From contig NZ_QSFA01000002.1 in assembly GCF_003467125.1 (NCBI RefSeq), positions 1 through 64,000 of the forward strand: 64,000 nt of DNA, given 5' to 3'. Source of the DNA: Megasphaera sp. AM44-1BH (lineage in GTDB: Bacteria > Bacillota > Negativicutes > Veillonellales > Megasphaeraceae). The notes beneath the pieces are model-generated. The model saw nothing but the letters and a program-made list of their open reading frames with translations. It was not told where the DNA came from and searched no databases. Each line of letters begins with the position of its first letter. Position 1 is the first letter of the stretch. This document shows, one piece after another, positions 43,635 through 52,587 of the stretch. The translations under genes were made by a program, and so were the position numbers.

Positions 43635-43994
43635 ATGACTTGTGGAGTGGATATAGTAGACATACGGCGTATGGAAAAACTGGTTTGTACCCACAGCCAG
43701 TCTTTGCACCGCTTATTTACGGAACAGGAAATTACTTATTGCCGCAGCCGGGGAAAAGGACAGTATGCTTCTTTTGCCGCTGTGTTTGCCGCCAAAGAAG
43801 CCTTTTGGAAAGCCTGCCGTACAGGCTTCCGGGAAGGAGCATGGACTGATGTGGAAGTGCGGCATGATGAGCTGGGTGCGCCTTATTTGGCCCTGCACGG
43901 GGGCTGTGCGGCCCTCTTGAAGGAACGGGGAGACCTGTCCTTGTCTCTGGCACACGATGGCACGTATGCCATTGCCCAGGTCGTCTGGATGTAA
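43635..43994 (+). CDS. acpS: Holo-[acyl-carrier-protein] synthase
   Basis: A 119-residue phosphopantetheinyl transferase that activates ACP. The metal-binding GVDIVDIRRMEKL at the N terminus and FAAVFAAKEAFWKAC (Glu and Lys of the active site) are typical of AcpS. GGGAGG precedes ATG 43635. It stands directly before envelope genes but has its own upstream gap and a promoter follows it, so it is probably monocistronic. Confidence 0.92.
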   Translation: MTCGVDIVDIRRMEKLVCTHSQSLHRLFTEQEITYCRSRGKGQYASFAAVFAAKEAFWKACRTGFREGAWTDVEVRHDELGAPYLALHGGCAALLKERGDLSLSLAHDGTYAIAQVVWM

Positions 43995-44016
43995 CACGAA
44001 TTCCTTAGAGTTGAGA

Positions 44017-44045
44017 TTAAGTTTCTATTCCGGATGTGCTATAAT
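44017..44045 (+). promoter_or_regulatory. Promoter of the M23 peptidase gene
   Basis: -35 TTAAGT (44017-44022), 17-base spacer, -10 TATAAT (44040-44045). Confidence 0.6.
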
Positions 44046-44084
44046 AGAGTCGTTGAATCCAAAGCACATAAAGGAGAAGATAGA

Positions 44085-45017
44085 GTGTACAAGAAATTCC
44101 TTATCTGGCCCCTGATTATCGTGGCCAGCCTGCTGCCCGTGGGAATATCCCATGGGGCATCAAAAGCCAATGTCACTAATGTCCGTGTCGTGACACGCAA
44201 TGATGCCGATGTACCGTTTGTCCGCACTGTCCTGGATGTCACCGGCCCGGTGCAGCCCCGGTTTGCCATCGATAAAAGTGGCTATAATATTGTCGTCACC
44301 ATTCCTAATACGAACCTGAGCCGGAGTATCAATCCCCGTCCCCAGGTCAATCAGAATGTCATTTCGCGCCTGGAACTGGGCAATAAAGGCCCCCATACAG
44401 AGGTCCGCATCCGCGTGCCCAAAGCCGTGAATCCAAAAGACTTGAAAGTCTTTACCCTGGATGGAAATGCCAAGCAGAAAATCAGCAACCGCGTTGTTAT
44501 CGATGTGAACGATAAATCGGGCAAGATACAGCAGTGGAGTCACTGGCATGATTCCAAAGACAGTATTTCCAAGCCCTTCAGTGAATCCATCAAGAAAGGC
44601 TTTAAGGGGCAGAAACCTTTTGCCGGTCCTGGCAAAGGAGATATGATCTGGCCTGTCAAAGGGGTCATTACGTCGCCTTTCGGGTATCGCATCCATCCGA
44701 TTTACGGCCGTCAGATTCTTCATTCCGGCATGGACATCGGTGTGGATTATGGTACTCCTGTCAAGGCGGCCCTGGATGGCGTCGTCGTCGAAGCGGACTG
44801 GATCAGCGGCTATGGCAACGCTGTCATCATTGACCACGGCAATGGCATGACTACTTTGTACGGCCATAATGAACGGCTCAATGTCGAAACGGGACAGAAC
44901 GTAAAGCAGGGAGATATCATTGCTTATGCCGGCTCTACAGGAAATTCGACAGGGCCTCACGTTCATTTTGAAATCCGCGTCAATGGAGAAGCCGTTGACC
45001 CGGCTTTGTATTTGTAA
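44085..45017 (+). CDS. AMIN-domain M23 (LytM-type) murein peptidase
   Basis: A 310-residue exported protein. A signal peptide (FLIWPLIIVASLLPVG) precedes an AMIN domain (about residues 27-160), which binds peptidoglycan, then an M23 endopeptidase domain with HSGMDIGVDYG (zinc His and Asp), YGNAVIIDHGNGMTTLYGH and GPHVHFEIR (HxH). All zinc ligands are present, so it is probably active rather than an EnvC-like activator. It starts with GTG after AAAGGAG. Its AMIN domain is closely related to that of the amidase at 47693, including DVNDKSGK near the end. Confidence 0.88.
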   Translation: MYKKFLIWPLIIVASLLPVGISHGASKANVTNVRVVTRNDADVPFVRTVLDVTGPVQPRFAIDKSGYNIVVTIPNTNLSRSINPRPQVNQNVISRLELGNKGPHTEVRIRVPKAVNPKDLKVFTLDGNAKQKISNRVVIDVNDKSGKIQQWSHWHDSKDSISKPFSESIKKGFKGQKPFAGPGKGDMIWPVKGVITSPFGYRIHPIYGRQILHSGMDIGVDYGTPVKAALDGVVVEADWISGYGNAVIIDHGNGMTTLYGHNERLNVETGQNVKQGDIIAYAGSTGNSTGPHVHFEIRVNGEAVDPALYL

Positions 45018-45034
45018 TCGATAAGGAGGGTATC

Positions 45035-46690
45035 ATGCAAAAGCTCAATACAGCAGCCCAGATGCGGCGCATGGATCAGACAGCCATGCATGGCAGGTAT
45101 GCCATTGCGCCGGCAGTCCTCATGGAAAATGCAGGTCACGCCGTCGTTACCTGCGCGGAAAAGGCCGTCCATGGCTGGCAGGGTAAGGACGTTGTGATTT
45201 TGTGCGGCAAGGGCAATAACGGGGGAGACGGTTTTGTCATAGCCCGTCATCTTCTGAACTGTGGCGCCCGGGTCTATGTCTATGTGCTGGGAACAGAAGA
45301 ATCGTACAGCCCGGAAGCACAGGCTCATCTCCATACCCTGCAGGAACTGGCCGATGAGGAGACCTGCCTTATAGATTACTTTGTACCGTCGGACAAGGCC
45401 TGGGATACAATGTACCGGCGACTGGCATCCAGCCAGGTTGTGATTGATGCCATACTGGGAACAGGATTCCATGGTACGTTGCGCATGCCCGTGAGCCGCA
45501 TGGTCAATATGGTCAACGAAGTGGCAGCATCGGGCAGCCTTCAGGTCATTGCCGTCGATATCCCGACAGGGGTCAATGCCGACACGGGCGACGTCAGCGG
45601 CAGTGGCGATGAAGAAGCAGCCGGTCCCATATTTGCCGACATGACGGTTACCTTCGGCGTCTGGAAACGGGGACTGCTCCTGTATCCGGGTCGTACCTGT
45701 GCCGGACTCGTCGTCTGCGATGATATCGGCATGCCCCGGCCTCTCCTGGCCGGCCGGGAAGATGATGCCGCGTATATGCTCGAAGAAAATGATATATCGG
45801 AAGTTCTGGTTCCGCGCAGCCCTGATTCCCATAAAGGCACTCATGGTACGGTCGCCATCGTGACCGGCAGTAGTGATATGGCAGGAGCCGCACTGATGGC
45901 TGCCCGCGGTGCCCTGCGCAGCGGAGCGGGAAAGCTCTTTCTGCGTGTGCCGGCACGTACGGCAGCCTATTGCATCGGCCGTCAGGCTGAAGCCATGGTG
46001 CGCGGTGTCGGAAGCAGTGATCATTTTACAGCTGCCGATGCAGCGGAAATCATTGAAGAAAGCCGGCAATGGTCGGTACTGGCCATGGGGCCGGGCATGG
46101 GGAAAGCAGAAGAAACGAAGACATTCCTCAAAGAAGTCATTGCCCATACGTCGTGCCCGCTGGTGCTCGATGCCGATGCGCTGAATCTCCTTGCAGGGGA
46201 ACGGGATTTTATAGCCCCTTACGGCAGCCGCATCATTATGACGCCCCATCTGGCGGAATTCAGTCGCCTCAGCGGCCTGTCCCTGGCAGATATCAAAAAA
46301 GATTGTATCGCTGCAGCCAAGCAGTTCGTGCAAAACTGGCACGTAACGCTGGTCCTGAAAGGAGCGCCGACGGTTATCGTGTCGCCAAAGACGATCCATG
46401 CGTATGTCAATCCCGGCGGCAATGCCGGCATGGCCTGTGGCGGCATGGGGGACATCCTTACAGGTATGACAGCCGCTCTTGTGGCCCATGACGGCATGAC
46501 CAGTCTGTGTACCGCTGCCTGTGCGGCTGTCTGGCTTCACAGTGCTGCCGGTGATGTCTGTTATGACACGTATGGCTCCTATGGATTTCTGCCTATGGAA
46601 GTCGCTGATGCCGTTCCCCGGGTCATAGCCCGTCTGGAAGACAACCGGCCACTGCCTGTATTGCAGCAGCCGCTGGTGACGGAGGCATAG
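45035..46690 (+). CDS. nnr: Bifunctional NAD(P)H-hydrate epimerase/dehydratase
   Basis: A 551-residue fusion that repairs hydrated NADH and NADPH. The N-terminal YjeF_N epimerase (about residues 1-215) has MRRMDQTAM, GKGNNGGDGFVIARHL and VDIPTGVNADTG. The C-terminal ADP-dependent dehydratase has MGPGMGKAEETK, LDADALNLL, TPHLAEFSRL and NAGMACGGMGDILTGM with the catalytic Asp. AAGGAGGG precedes the ATG. It is 17 bases after the M23 gene and 7 bases before the MBL lipoprotein gene. Confidence 0.93.
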   Translation: MQKLNTAAQMRRMDQTAMHGRYAIAPAVLMENAGHAVVTCAEKAVHGWQGKDVVILCGKGNNGGDGFVIARHLLNCGARVYVYVLGTEESYSPEAQAHLHTLQELADEETCLIDYFVPSDKAWDTMYRRLASSQVVIDAILGTGFHGTLRMPVSRMVNMVNEVAASGSLQVIAVDIPTGVNADTGDVSGSGDEEAAGPIFADMTVTFGVWKRGLLLYPGRTCAGLVVCDDIGMPRPLLAGREDDAAYMLEENDISEVLVPRSPDSHKGTHGTVAIVTGSSDMAGAALMAARGALRSGAGKLFLRVPARTAAYCIGRQAEAMVRGVGSSDHFTAADAAEIIEESRQWSVLAMGPGMGKAEETKTFLKEVIAHTSCPLVLDADALNLLAGERDFIAPYGSRIIMTPHLAEFSRLSGLSLADIKKDCIAAAKQFVQNWHVTLVLKGAPTVIVSPKTIHAYVNPGGNAGMACGGMGDILTGMTAALVAHDGMTSLCTAACAAVWLHSAAGDVCYDTYGSYGFLPMEVADAVPRVIARLEDNRPLPVLQQPLVTEA

Positions 46691-46697
46691 CCGCAGC

Positions 46698-47609
46698 GTG
46701 TATCCCTTTAAGGGAAAAGGACTGTTCCGTATCGTTTGGATACTGGTGACAGTCCTTGTTGTTTGTCTGGCAGGCTGTGCACCGCATACACGCGACGACA
46801 GCAATCTGCAAATTCACGTCCTGTCTGCCGGTCAGGCTGATGCCGTGCTCATACGGCACGAAACCGGCGATTTCCTCATTGACAGCGGGGACAGTGACGG
46901 GACAGACAGGCTTTTGTCCCAGCTGCAGAAGTTTCACGTGCGCCGTCTGGAGGCGCTGATTCTGACTCATCCTCATGAAGACCATATTGGCGGTACGCCG
47001 GTGCTGCTGGAGACTCTGCCTGTAGCCTGTATCTATGACAACGGGCAGGAATCAGAATCTCCCGTATATGTTCACTATCGTAAGATAGCGGCCCAAAAAA
47101 GTATTCCCTGTAAACCACTGCAGCGCGGATATCAGCTTACCTGGCCCGATGGGCTGGTTTTATCCGTCTTATCGCCTCCGGCACGGGGAGAAAGCGGCTA
47201 TTGGACACTGCAGGCTTCTAAGAGCAGGGAAAACAATTTTTCTCTCATCTGCCGCCTGGAATATGGAACCTTTTCCATGCTGTTTATGGGTGATGCCGAA
47301 AGAGAAAGCGAGCGGATCCTGCTGCAACATATACCATCCCCGCAGGTGCGGTCGGCTGTGCTGAAAAACGGTCATCATGGCAGCCGTACGGCGACAACGG
47401 AAGAATTGGTAAAAGAAGCAGCTCCTGCTGCAGCCGTTATTTCCTGTGGTGCCGGCAATTCCTTTGGCTTTCCTCACCGGGAAGTATTATCTCTCCTCGC
47501 GTCGTATCATATTCCTGTCTATCGTACCGACCGGGACGGAACCATATCGATTTACAGCGATGGCACATCCTATACGGTAGAACCATCTCATGATGATAGA
47601 ACTTTGTGA
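46698..47609 (+). CDS. ComEC-like metallo-beta-lactamase-fold lipoprotein
   Basis: About 303 residues. A lipoprotein signal (VVCLAGC) anchors it outside the cytoplasmic membrane. The MBL domain has HVLSAGQADAVLI, THPHEDHIGG (HxHxDH metal motif), FMGDAERESE and LKNGHHGSRTATTEELV, which match the C-terminal hydrolase domain of ComEC/Rec2 or stand-alone ComEC-like hydrolases. It could degrade nucleic acids outside the cell (inference). It starts with GTG; GGAGG lies about 12 bases upstream, a long spacing, so the start is uncertain. Confidence 0.82.
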   Translation: MYPFKGKGLFRIVWILVTVLVVCLAGCAPHTRDDSNLQIHVLSAGQADAVLIRHETGDFLIDSGDSDGTDRLLSQLQKFHVRRLEALILTHPHEDHIGGTPVLLETLPVACIYDNGQESESPVYVHYRKIAAQKSIPCKPLQRGYQLTWPDGLVLSVLSPPARGESGYWTLQASKSRENNFSLICRLEYGTFSMLFMGDAERESERILLQHIPSPQVRSAVLKNGHHGSRTATTEELVKEAAPAAAVISCGAGNSFGFPHREVLSLLASYHIPVYRTDRDGTISIYSDGTSYTVEPSHDDRTL

Positions 47610-47631
47610 CGGATTTGTGAAAAAGAAGAAC

Positions 47632-47660
47632 TTAAAATAGAGCAGGAGGTATGGTATAAT
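47632..47660 (+). promoter_or_regulatory. Promoter of the amidase gene
   Basis: -35 TTAAAA (47632-47637), 17-base spacer, -10 TATAAT (47655-47660). Confidence 0.6.
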
Positions 47661-47692
47661 AAAAACGTTCATTTGTAAAGGAGAAGATACTA

Positions 47693-48847
47693 TTGCTGAA
47701 AAAACTATGTATGATACCTTTATTGGCTCTTGCCTGCCTGCTGCCGTTCGTTTCTGTGCAGGCTGCAGCCAATACGGAAATTACCAGTGTCCGTGTAGCG
47801 ACACGCAATGATGCAAATACCCCCTTTGTCCGGACAGTCCTCGATGTGTCCCGGAAAGTCACACCCCGCCTGTATATTGACAAGAGCGGCAAATATGTGA
47901 CGGTTACACTGCCCAATGCGAAAATCGATAAAAATGTGCAAAAGCAGTATGATGCCAATTCCAACGTCGTGTCCCGTATATGGCTGACACAACGCTCTTC
48001 CGGTACGGATCTGAATATCAAAGTGCCGCGTCAGGTCACGGCCCAGGATGTGAAAGTATTCACCCTGCCGGGGGATAAAAAATCGAACCGCTCAGACCGG
48101 GTAGTCGTCGATGTCAACGATAAATCCGGTAAAGTAAAGCAGTGGAAACACTGGGGCAATGAATCTATTGGCATTCACTCCTCGCAGAATACGAAAGCTT
48201 CTAAAACGGGCGGAGCATCGGTTACGGTGCCATCCTACGGCGGCAGTGCCAGCTACAGCCTGACAAAGGGGCTGAAAGGGAAGACCATCTGCATCGATCC
48301 TGGCCACGGCGGCAGCGATACAGGAGCCCTTGGCAGTTTCAGCCAGGAAAAGAATATTACTCTTGCCATTTCCAAGAAAGTACAGAGTCTACTGCAGCAG
48401 GCCGGAGCCAACGTTATCATGACCCGTACGACTGATGTCGATGTGTATGCGCCTAATGACGGAGCAGTAGAAGAACTGCAGGCACGCTGCAATATTGCCA
48501 ATGCAGCGAAAGCCGATGCCTTTGTCTGCATCCATATTGATTCCTACTCTTCAGCCGATGCCGGTGGCGTAACGGCTTATTACAACAGCAAGACATCCCA
48601 CGACGCCGGCCTTGCCAAGTATATTCACAATCAGAATATGAAGGCGACGAATTTCCAGGACCGGGGCATACGGACGGCTAATTTCTACGTCCTGCTCCAT
48701 ACGAACATGCCGGCAACGTTGCTGGAACTGGGCTTTATTTCCAATCCAGGTGAAGAAAAAGCCCTGAATACAGAAGCACAGCAGCAGAACTTTGCCGAAA
48801 GCATTGTAAAGGGCCTGGCTGATTATTTTGATAATAATGGCATATAA
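47693..48847 (+). CDS. AMIN-domain N-acetylmuramoyl-L-alanine amidase
   Basis: A 384-residue exported enzyme: signal peptide (CMIPLLALACLLPFVSVQA), AMIN domain (about residues 25-155), a Ser/Gly linker, and an amidase_3 domain with IDPGHGGSDTGALG (zinc His), HIDSYSSADAGGVTAYY and LLELGFISNPGEEKAL (catalytic Glu). It cleaves the bond between muramic acid and the stem peptide, like AmiC in diderms. TTG start with AAAGGAG upstream. Together with the M23 peptidase it forms a paralogous AMIN pair, probably for daughter-cell separation. Confidence 0.9.
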   Translation: MLKKLCMIPLLALACLLPFVSVQAAANTEITSVRVATRNDANTPFVRTVLDVSRKVTPRLYIDKSGKYVTVTLPNAKIDKNVQKQYDANSNVVSRIWLTQRSSGTDLNIKVPRQVTAQDVKVFTLPGDKKSNRSDRVVVDVNDKSGKVKQWKHWGNESIGIHSSQNTKASKTGGASVTVPSYGGSASYSLTKGLKGKTICIDPGHGGSDTGALGSFSQEKNITLAISKKVQSLLQQAGANVIMTRTTDVDVYAPNDGAVEELQARCNIANAAKADAFVCIHIDSYSSADAGGVTAYYNSKTSHDAGLAKYIHNQNMKATNFQDRGIRTANFYVLLHTNMPATLLELGFISNPGEEKALNTEAQQQNFAESIVKGLADYFDNNGI

Positions 48848-48866
48848 TAAAAACAACTGATGACAG

Positions 48867-48910
48867 ATGCCCCTGTCGGTCCGTGCAAAAAGCCGGACTG
48901 GCAGGGGCAT
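48867..48910 (+). terminator. Rho-independent terminator after the amidase gene
   Basis: ATGCCCCTG / CAGGGGCAT arms with an inner GTCCG / CGGAC stem; a T run follows after about 15 bases. Confidence 0.7.
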
Positions 48911-49020
48911 TCCATTATGGTTGTTTTTTTAATTTATATATACTCATACCCTTTAAATTTTGCTATAATAGATAAATGAAATACGTTGCAGGTGCAACAT
49001 ACTGCAAGGAGGGAAAGGGT

Positions 49021-49590
49021 ATGATTAAGCGCAATATAGTTCTTGTAGGCATGATGGGGAGTGGCAAAAGCCATATAGGCCGCAAGCTGGCTGTCCGTCT
49101 GGGGTGGCAGTTTGTCGATACAGACCGTCGGATCGAACGCCAGATGGGACAGACTATTGCCGACTTTTTTGAACGGGCCGGGGAAAAGGTATTCCGTGAA
49201 CGGGAAATCAATGTGCTGCAACAGGTCAGCCGCTACCATGAAGCGGTTATTTCTTTTGGCGGGAATTTCCCAATGAATATCGAAACATACCGTATCCTTC
49301 ACCGTCATGGCTATATTGTGGCCCTGCGCTCGCAGCCGTTCCGCGTTGAAGAACGGGTGGGGCGCCACATCGGCAAACGGCCGACTGTAGACTATGACAA
49401 TCTCCATGCGTTTGTTACGCGAATGGATGCCCAGTGGAAGCATGTATACCCGTACTGTGATTATGTCGTCGATACGACCGATTACAGTGCTGAAGAGATA
49501 GTAGATATTATTGTACAACGCATCAAAGGGGACGATATCGTCTTCGTTTCCCGCGAACCAAAGGAGGCAGATGGTCATCATGATAAATAA
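49021..49590 (+). CDS. aroK: Shikimate kinase
   Basis: A 189-residue P-loop kinase of chorismate synthesis. Walker A is GMMGSGKSHIG; the shikimate-binding DTDRRIERQMG and FREREINVL (family FRxxE) are present. The usual third substrate motif GGG reads FGGNFPM here, a departure from the family. The start ATG 49021 follows AAGGAGGG, with TATAAT at 48964-48969. The end overlaps pfkA by 11 bases. Confidence 0.85.
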   Translation: MIKRNIVLVGMMGSGKSHIGRKLAVRLGWQFVDTDRRIERQMGQTIADFFERAGEKVFREREINVLQQVSRYHEAVISFGGNFPMNIETYRILHRHGYIVALRSQPFRVEERVGRHIGKRPTVDYDNLHAFVTRMDAQWKHVYPYCDYVVDTTDYSAEEIVDIIVQRIKGDDIVFVSREPKEADGHHDK

Positions 49591-50542
49591 AATTGGTGTA
49601 CTTACAAGTGGTGGTGATGCGCCGGGCATGAATGCGGCTATCCGCGGCGTTACCCGTTATGCTATTGAAAAAGGGCTGGAAGTAACCGGTATTGTCCGGG
49701 GATATGAAGGGCTTCTGAGCCATGAAATCATGCCACTGAACCGCCGGAGCGTCGGTGCTATCATCCATCGCGGTGGCACGATGCTGCGCACGGCCCGTTG
49801 TCTGGAATTTCTGGAAGAAGAAACGCAGAAAAAAGCGGCGGCCTATATCCGCGAACAGGAAATGGACGCTCTGGTCGTCATCGGCGGTGACGGTTCGATG
49901 CGCGGCGCCCAGGCGTTGAGCCGTCTGGGGATTCCTACGGTTGTCATCCCCGGCACCATTGATAATGATATGGGCGGAACCGAATACACTGTCGGTTTCG
50001 ATACGGCTGTCAATACGGTCCTGGAATCGGTCAATAAAATCCGTGATACGGCTTTTTCCCATGACCGGGTTGCCGTTATTGAAGTCATGGGCCGTCATGC
50101 CGGTTTTATTGCTCTCTATGCCGGGATGGCTGCCGGTGCTGAAGCGGTACTGGTACCGGAACATGAAGTATCGCTGGAAGATTTGTGCACCCATCTCAAT
50201 GAATCCCACCGCATGAAGAAGATGAGCAGTATTGTCGTCGTAGCCGAAGGCGCTGCCAAAGGAGCCGATGTGGTCGATTATATCAAAGGCCATACCTATC
50301 TGGAGCCGACCCTGACGGTGCTTGGCTATGTACAGCGTGGCGGTTCGCCCTCGGCGAAAGATGCGATTATGGCCAGTCTGTTTGCGGAAAAGGCCATAGA
50401 CAGCCTGCTGGCCGGTACGTATAATTGTGTCATCGGACAGATTGGTGAACGCATCGTCGCTACGCCTTATACGGAAGCGGAACGGCTTCATTTCCCCCTC
50501 GATGAAAACATGTACCGCCTCGTCCTCGAACTGGGACGATAA
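49580..50542 (+). CDS. pfkA: ATP-dependent 6-phosphofructokinase
   Basis: A 320-residue glycolytic enzyme. It starts TSGGDAPGMNAAIRGVTRY (ATP loop), with GGDGSMRGAQAL (the Gly typical of ATP rather than PPi use), PGTIDNDMGGT (catalytic Asp), and EVMGRHAGFIAL. AAGGAGG lies inside the end of aroK, giving an 11-base overlap and translational coupling. A strong bidirectional terminator follows. Confidence 0.95.
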   Translation: MINKIGVLTSGGDAPGMNAAIRGVTRYAIEKGLEVTGIVRGYEGLLSHEIMPLNRRSVGAIIHRGGTMLRTARCLEFLEEETQKKAAAYIREQEMDALVVIGGDGSMRGAQALSRLGIPTVVIPGTIDNDMGGTEYTVGFDTAVNTVLESVNKIRDTAFSHDRVAVIEVMGRHAGFIALYAGMAAGAEAVLVPEHEVSLEDLCTHLNESHRMKKMSSIVVVAEGAAKGADVVDYIKGHTYLEPTLTVLGYVQRGGSPSAKDAIMASLFAEKAIDSLLAGTYNCVIGQIGERIVATPYTEAERLHFPLDENMYRLVLELGR

Positions 50543-50624
50543 AGGAATCTGGCCATAACGGACCAGGGCGTTCCCATAATGTCACCAGCCAGGGGCCGGT
50601 CAGCTCGTTGTATAAATCCGATAT

Positions 50625-50676
50625 AAAAATGCTGTCGCACGAAGCAGAAGTGCCTGATGCGACAGCATTTTTTTGC
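50625..50676. terminator. Bidirectional terminator between pfkA and corA
   Basis: AAAAATGCTGTCGCA and TGCGACAGCATTTTT form a perfect 15-base stem with an A run before and a T run after, so it can end both convergent genes. Confidence 0.93.
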
Positions 50677-50689
50677 CAGGTTGTAGTTT

Positions 50690-51643
50690 TTAAAATAAAT
50701 GTTTGAGCCAGAGCAGTGCGACGGCGGCTCCGGAGCAGAGAATGGCGATGGCGATGATGATGGGGAACCCCATAGGGTCATCGGCCCAGGGAACGGGAAC
50801 GTTCATGCCCCAGAGGCTGAAAATAATCGTCGGTACGGCCAGGATAATCGTTATGGAAGCGAGGAATTTCATGACGATATTCAGGTTATTGGATATGATT
50901 GAAGCAAAGGTATCAGACATACTCATGAGGATATTGGAGTACATTTCAACCATTTCAATTGCCTGCTTGTTTTCGATGATGACGTCTTCCAGCAGGTCTT
51001 CATCTTCTTCATACATCTTGAGCAGATGGTGCAGTGTCGTATTGCGGCGCAGACGCATGAGCTTTTCCATGACGATGCCGTTGCCGCGCAGGGCTGATGT
51101 GAAATAGGTCAGTGATTTCTGTAATTCCAGCAGCAGGAAAAATTCCTTATTCTGCATAGAATGGCGCAGGTCCTGTTCGATGTCATCGGTACGATGATTG
51201 ATCTGCTGCAGGTAGCGCAGGAAGAGTGTTGCCGTGCGGTATAAAATCTGAAACAGGAACCGGGTCTTTTTGAATGTATAAAACAGGGGATATTTATTTT
51301 CTGTAAAAGCCCGCATGACTTCCGTTTCCTGGATGCACAGGGTAATGATGAAGTCTGGCGTAATGAATATGCCCAGCGGCAGTGTGTCGTAACTGTCTGT
51401 TTCCAGGATGATAGGGATATTGATGACGATGAAGATATAATTGTCTTCCAGTTCCACGTGGGACCGTTCTTCCGTATCCAGAGAGGTCTTGAGAACGTCT
51501 GTCGGAATTTCCGTCACCATGGAAACGAGCTGGAGATCTTCCGAATCGGGGTTGACCACATGTATCCAGGAGCCTTTCTCAGCAGAGGCGAGAGAAATGT
51601 TGTCTTCCAGATGACCATTATTGTGTTTATAAACTTGAATCAT
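50690..51643 (-). CDS. corA: CorA-family magnesium/divalent cation channel
   Basis: A 317-residue protein with a large cytoplasmic N-terminal domain, long helices, and two C-terminal membrane spans. The family signature GMN is in SLWGMNVPVPW between the spans. It forms a pentameric Mg2+ (or Co2+) channel. AAAGGGG precedes the start. It shares its terminator with pfkA on the opposite strand. Confidence 0.92.
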   Translation of the reverse strand: MIQVYKHNNGHLEDNISLASAEKGSWIHVVNPDSEDLQLVSMVTEIPTDVLKTSLDTEERSHVELEDNYIFIVINIPIILETDSYDTLPLGIFITPDFIITLCIQETEVMRAFTENKYPLFYTFKKTRFLFQILYRTATLFLRYLQQINHRTDDIEQDLRHSMQNKEFFLLLELQKSLTYFTSALRGNGIVMEKLMRLRRNTTLHHLLKMYEEDEDLLEDVIIENKQAIEMVEMYSNILMSMSDTFASIISNNLNIVMKFLASITIILAVPTIIFSLWGMNVPVPWADDPMGFPIIIAIAILCSGAAVALLWLKHLF

Positions 51644-51850
51644 GATGGCAGCCCCTTTCTCTGTGTGTGTTGTAAGTCCAAATTACAATATAATCATAAT
51701 TTACTCATCCGTCAAGAGAAAAGGCGATATTAATTGTAATGACTCTGTAAAATACGGGACTGCCGGCCTGTAATCTGCGATGGTTGCGGGAAACACAGAA
51801 ATTTGCTATAATTAAAAGGTTTATTTTCTATGGATATGGGGGAATGGAAT

Positions 51851-52528
51851 ATGTTGGCTGTCGTATTCAATGGTTGTATGACTTCGCTGGGGGCACTCAT
51901 TGGATTTTTTCTGAAACGGGGGATTCCCAAGCAGTATACACAGGCAATTTTTGGCGTCATTTCTCTTTGTGTGACCGTCATGGGCATACAAGCTGCCGTC
52001 GCGACGCAGAATCTGATACTGGTGCTGGCCAGCATGATTGTGGGCACACTGGCCGGGACGGCGCTGCATATAGAAGACCATATGCAGCAGTTCGGGGAAT
52101 ATCTGAAAAAACGTCTCCGTGCGGGGAATGAATCGGATTTCGTCAAGGGATTTGTTACCTTGTCTTCCATGCAGGTCATCGGTGCCATGGCTATCCTGGG
52201 TCCGGTCCAGGCGGCTCTCGGCAATAATGAGCTACTGTATTTTAAAAGCGTCCTCGATTTTACGTCGGCATTTATCTTTGCGACCATCTATGGTCTGGGA
52301 ATCGTGCCGGTAGGACTCGTCGTCTTAGTGTACCAGGGATTGTTCTACGTGCTGGCGACGCTCTTTCTGCCGCTCATGACGACCGATGTCATCCGGGAAC
52401 TCAATGCCGTAGGCGGCGTCATGATCCTGGGGATAGCCCTAAATATGTTTGGCACGACGAAGTTGAAAATTGCCGATTTCCTTCCGGCTTTGTTCATACC
52501 GATGATCTATTATCATTTCATTTGTTAG
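51851..52528 (+). CDS. DUF554 membrane protein (YdfK family)
   Basis: A 225-residue protein with about seven hydrophobic spans. The family blocks LAVVFNGCMTSLGALIGFFLKRGIP, FVTLSSMQVIGAMAILG and VGGVMILGIALNMF identify DUF554 (YdfK-like), a probable transporter of unknown substrate. Earlier in-frame ATGs at 51830 and 51836 lack a binding site; ATG 51851 follows GGGGGAATGG and gives the usual N terminus of the family. No operon partner. Confidence 0.85.
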   Translation: MLAVVFNGCMTSLGALIGFFLKRGIPKQYTQAIFGVISLCVTVMGIQAAVATQNLILVLASMIVGTLAGTALHIEDHMQQFGEYLKKRLRAGNESDFVKGFVTLSSMQVIGAMAILGPVQAALGNNELLYFKSVLDFTSAFIFATIYGLGIVPVGLVVLVYQGLFYVLATLFLPLMTTDVIRELNAVGGVMILGIALNMFGTTKLKIADFLPALFIPMIYYHFIC

Positions 52529-52587
52529 AGAGAAAATCGTGGAGAAAATAAGGGAACCGGACTTTGGAATAAGAAAGAAGGAATAGG

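Noticed and set aside
44963..46804. 613-codon minus-strand ORF
   Set aside because: It is antisense to nnr, whose motifs are unmistakable; the translation is rich in His and Cys with no fold.
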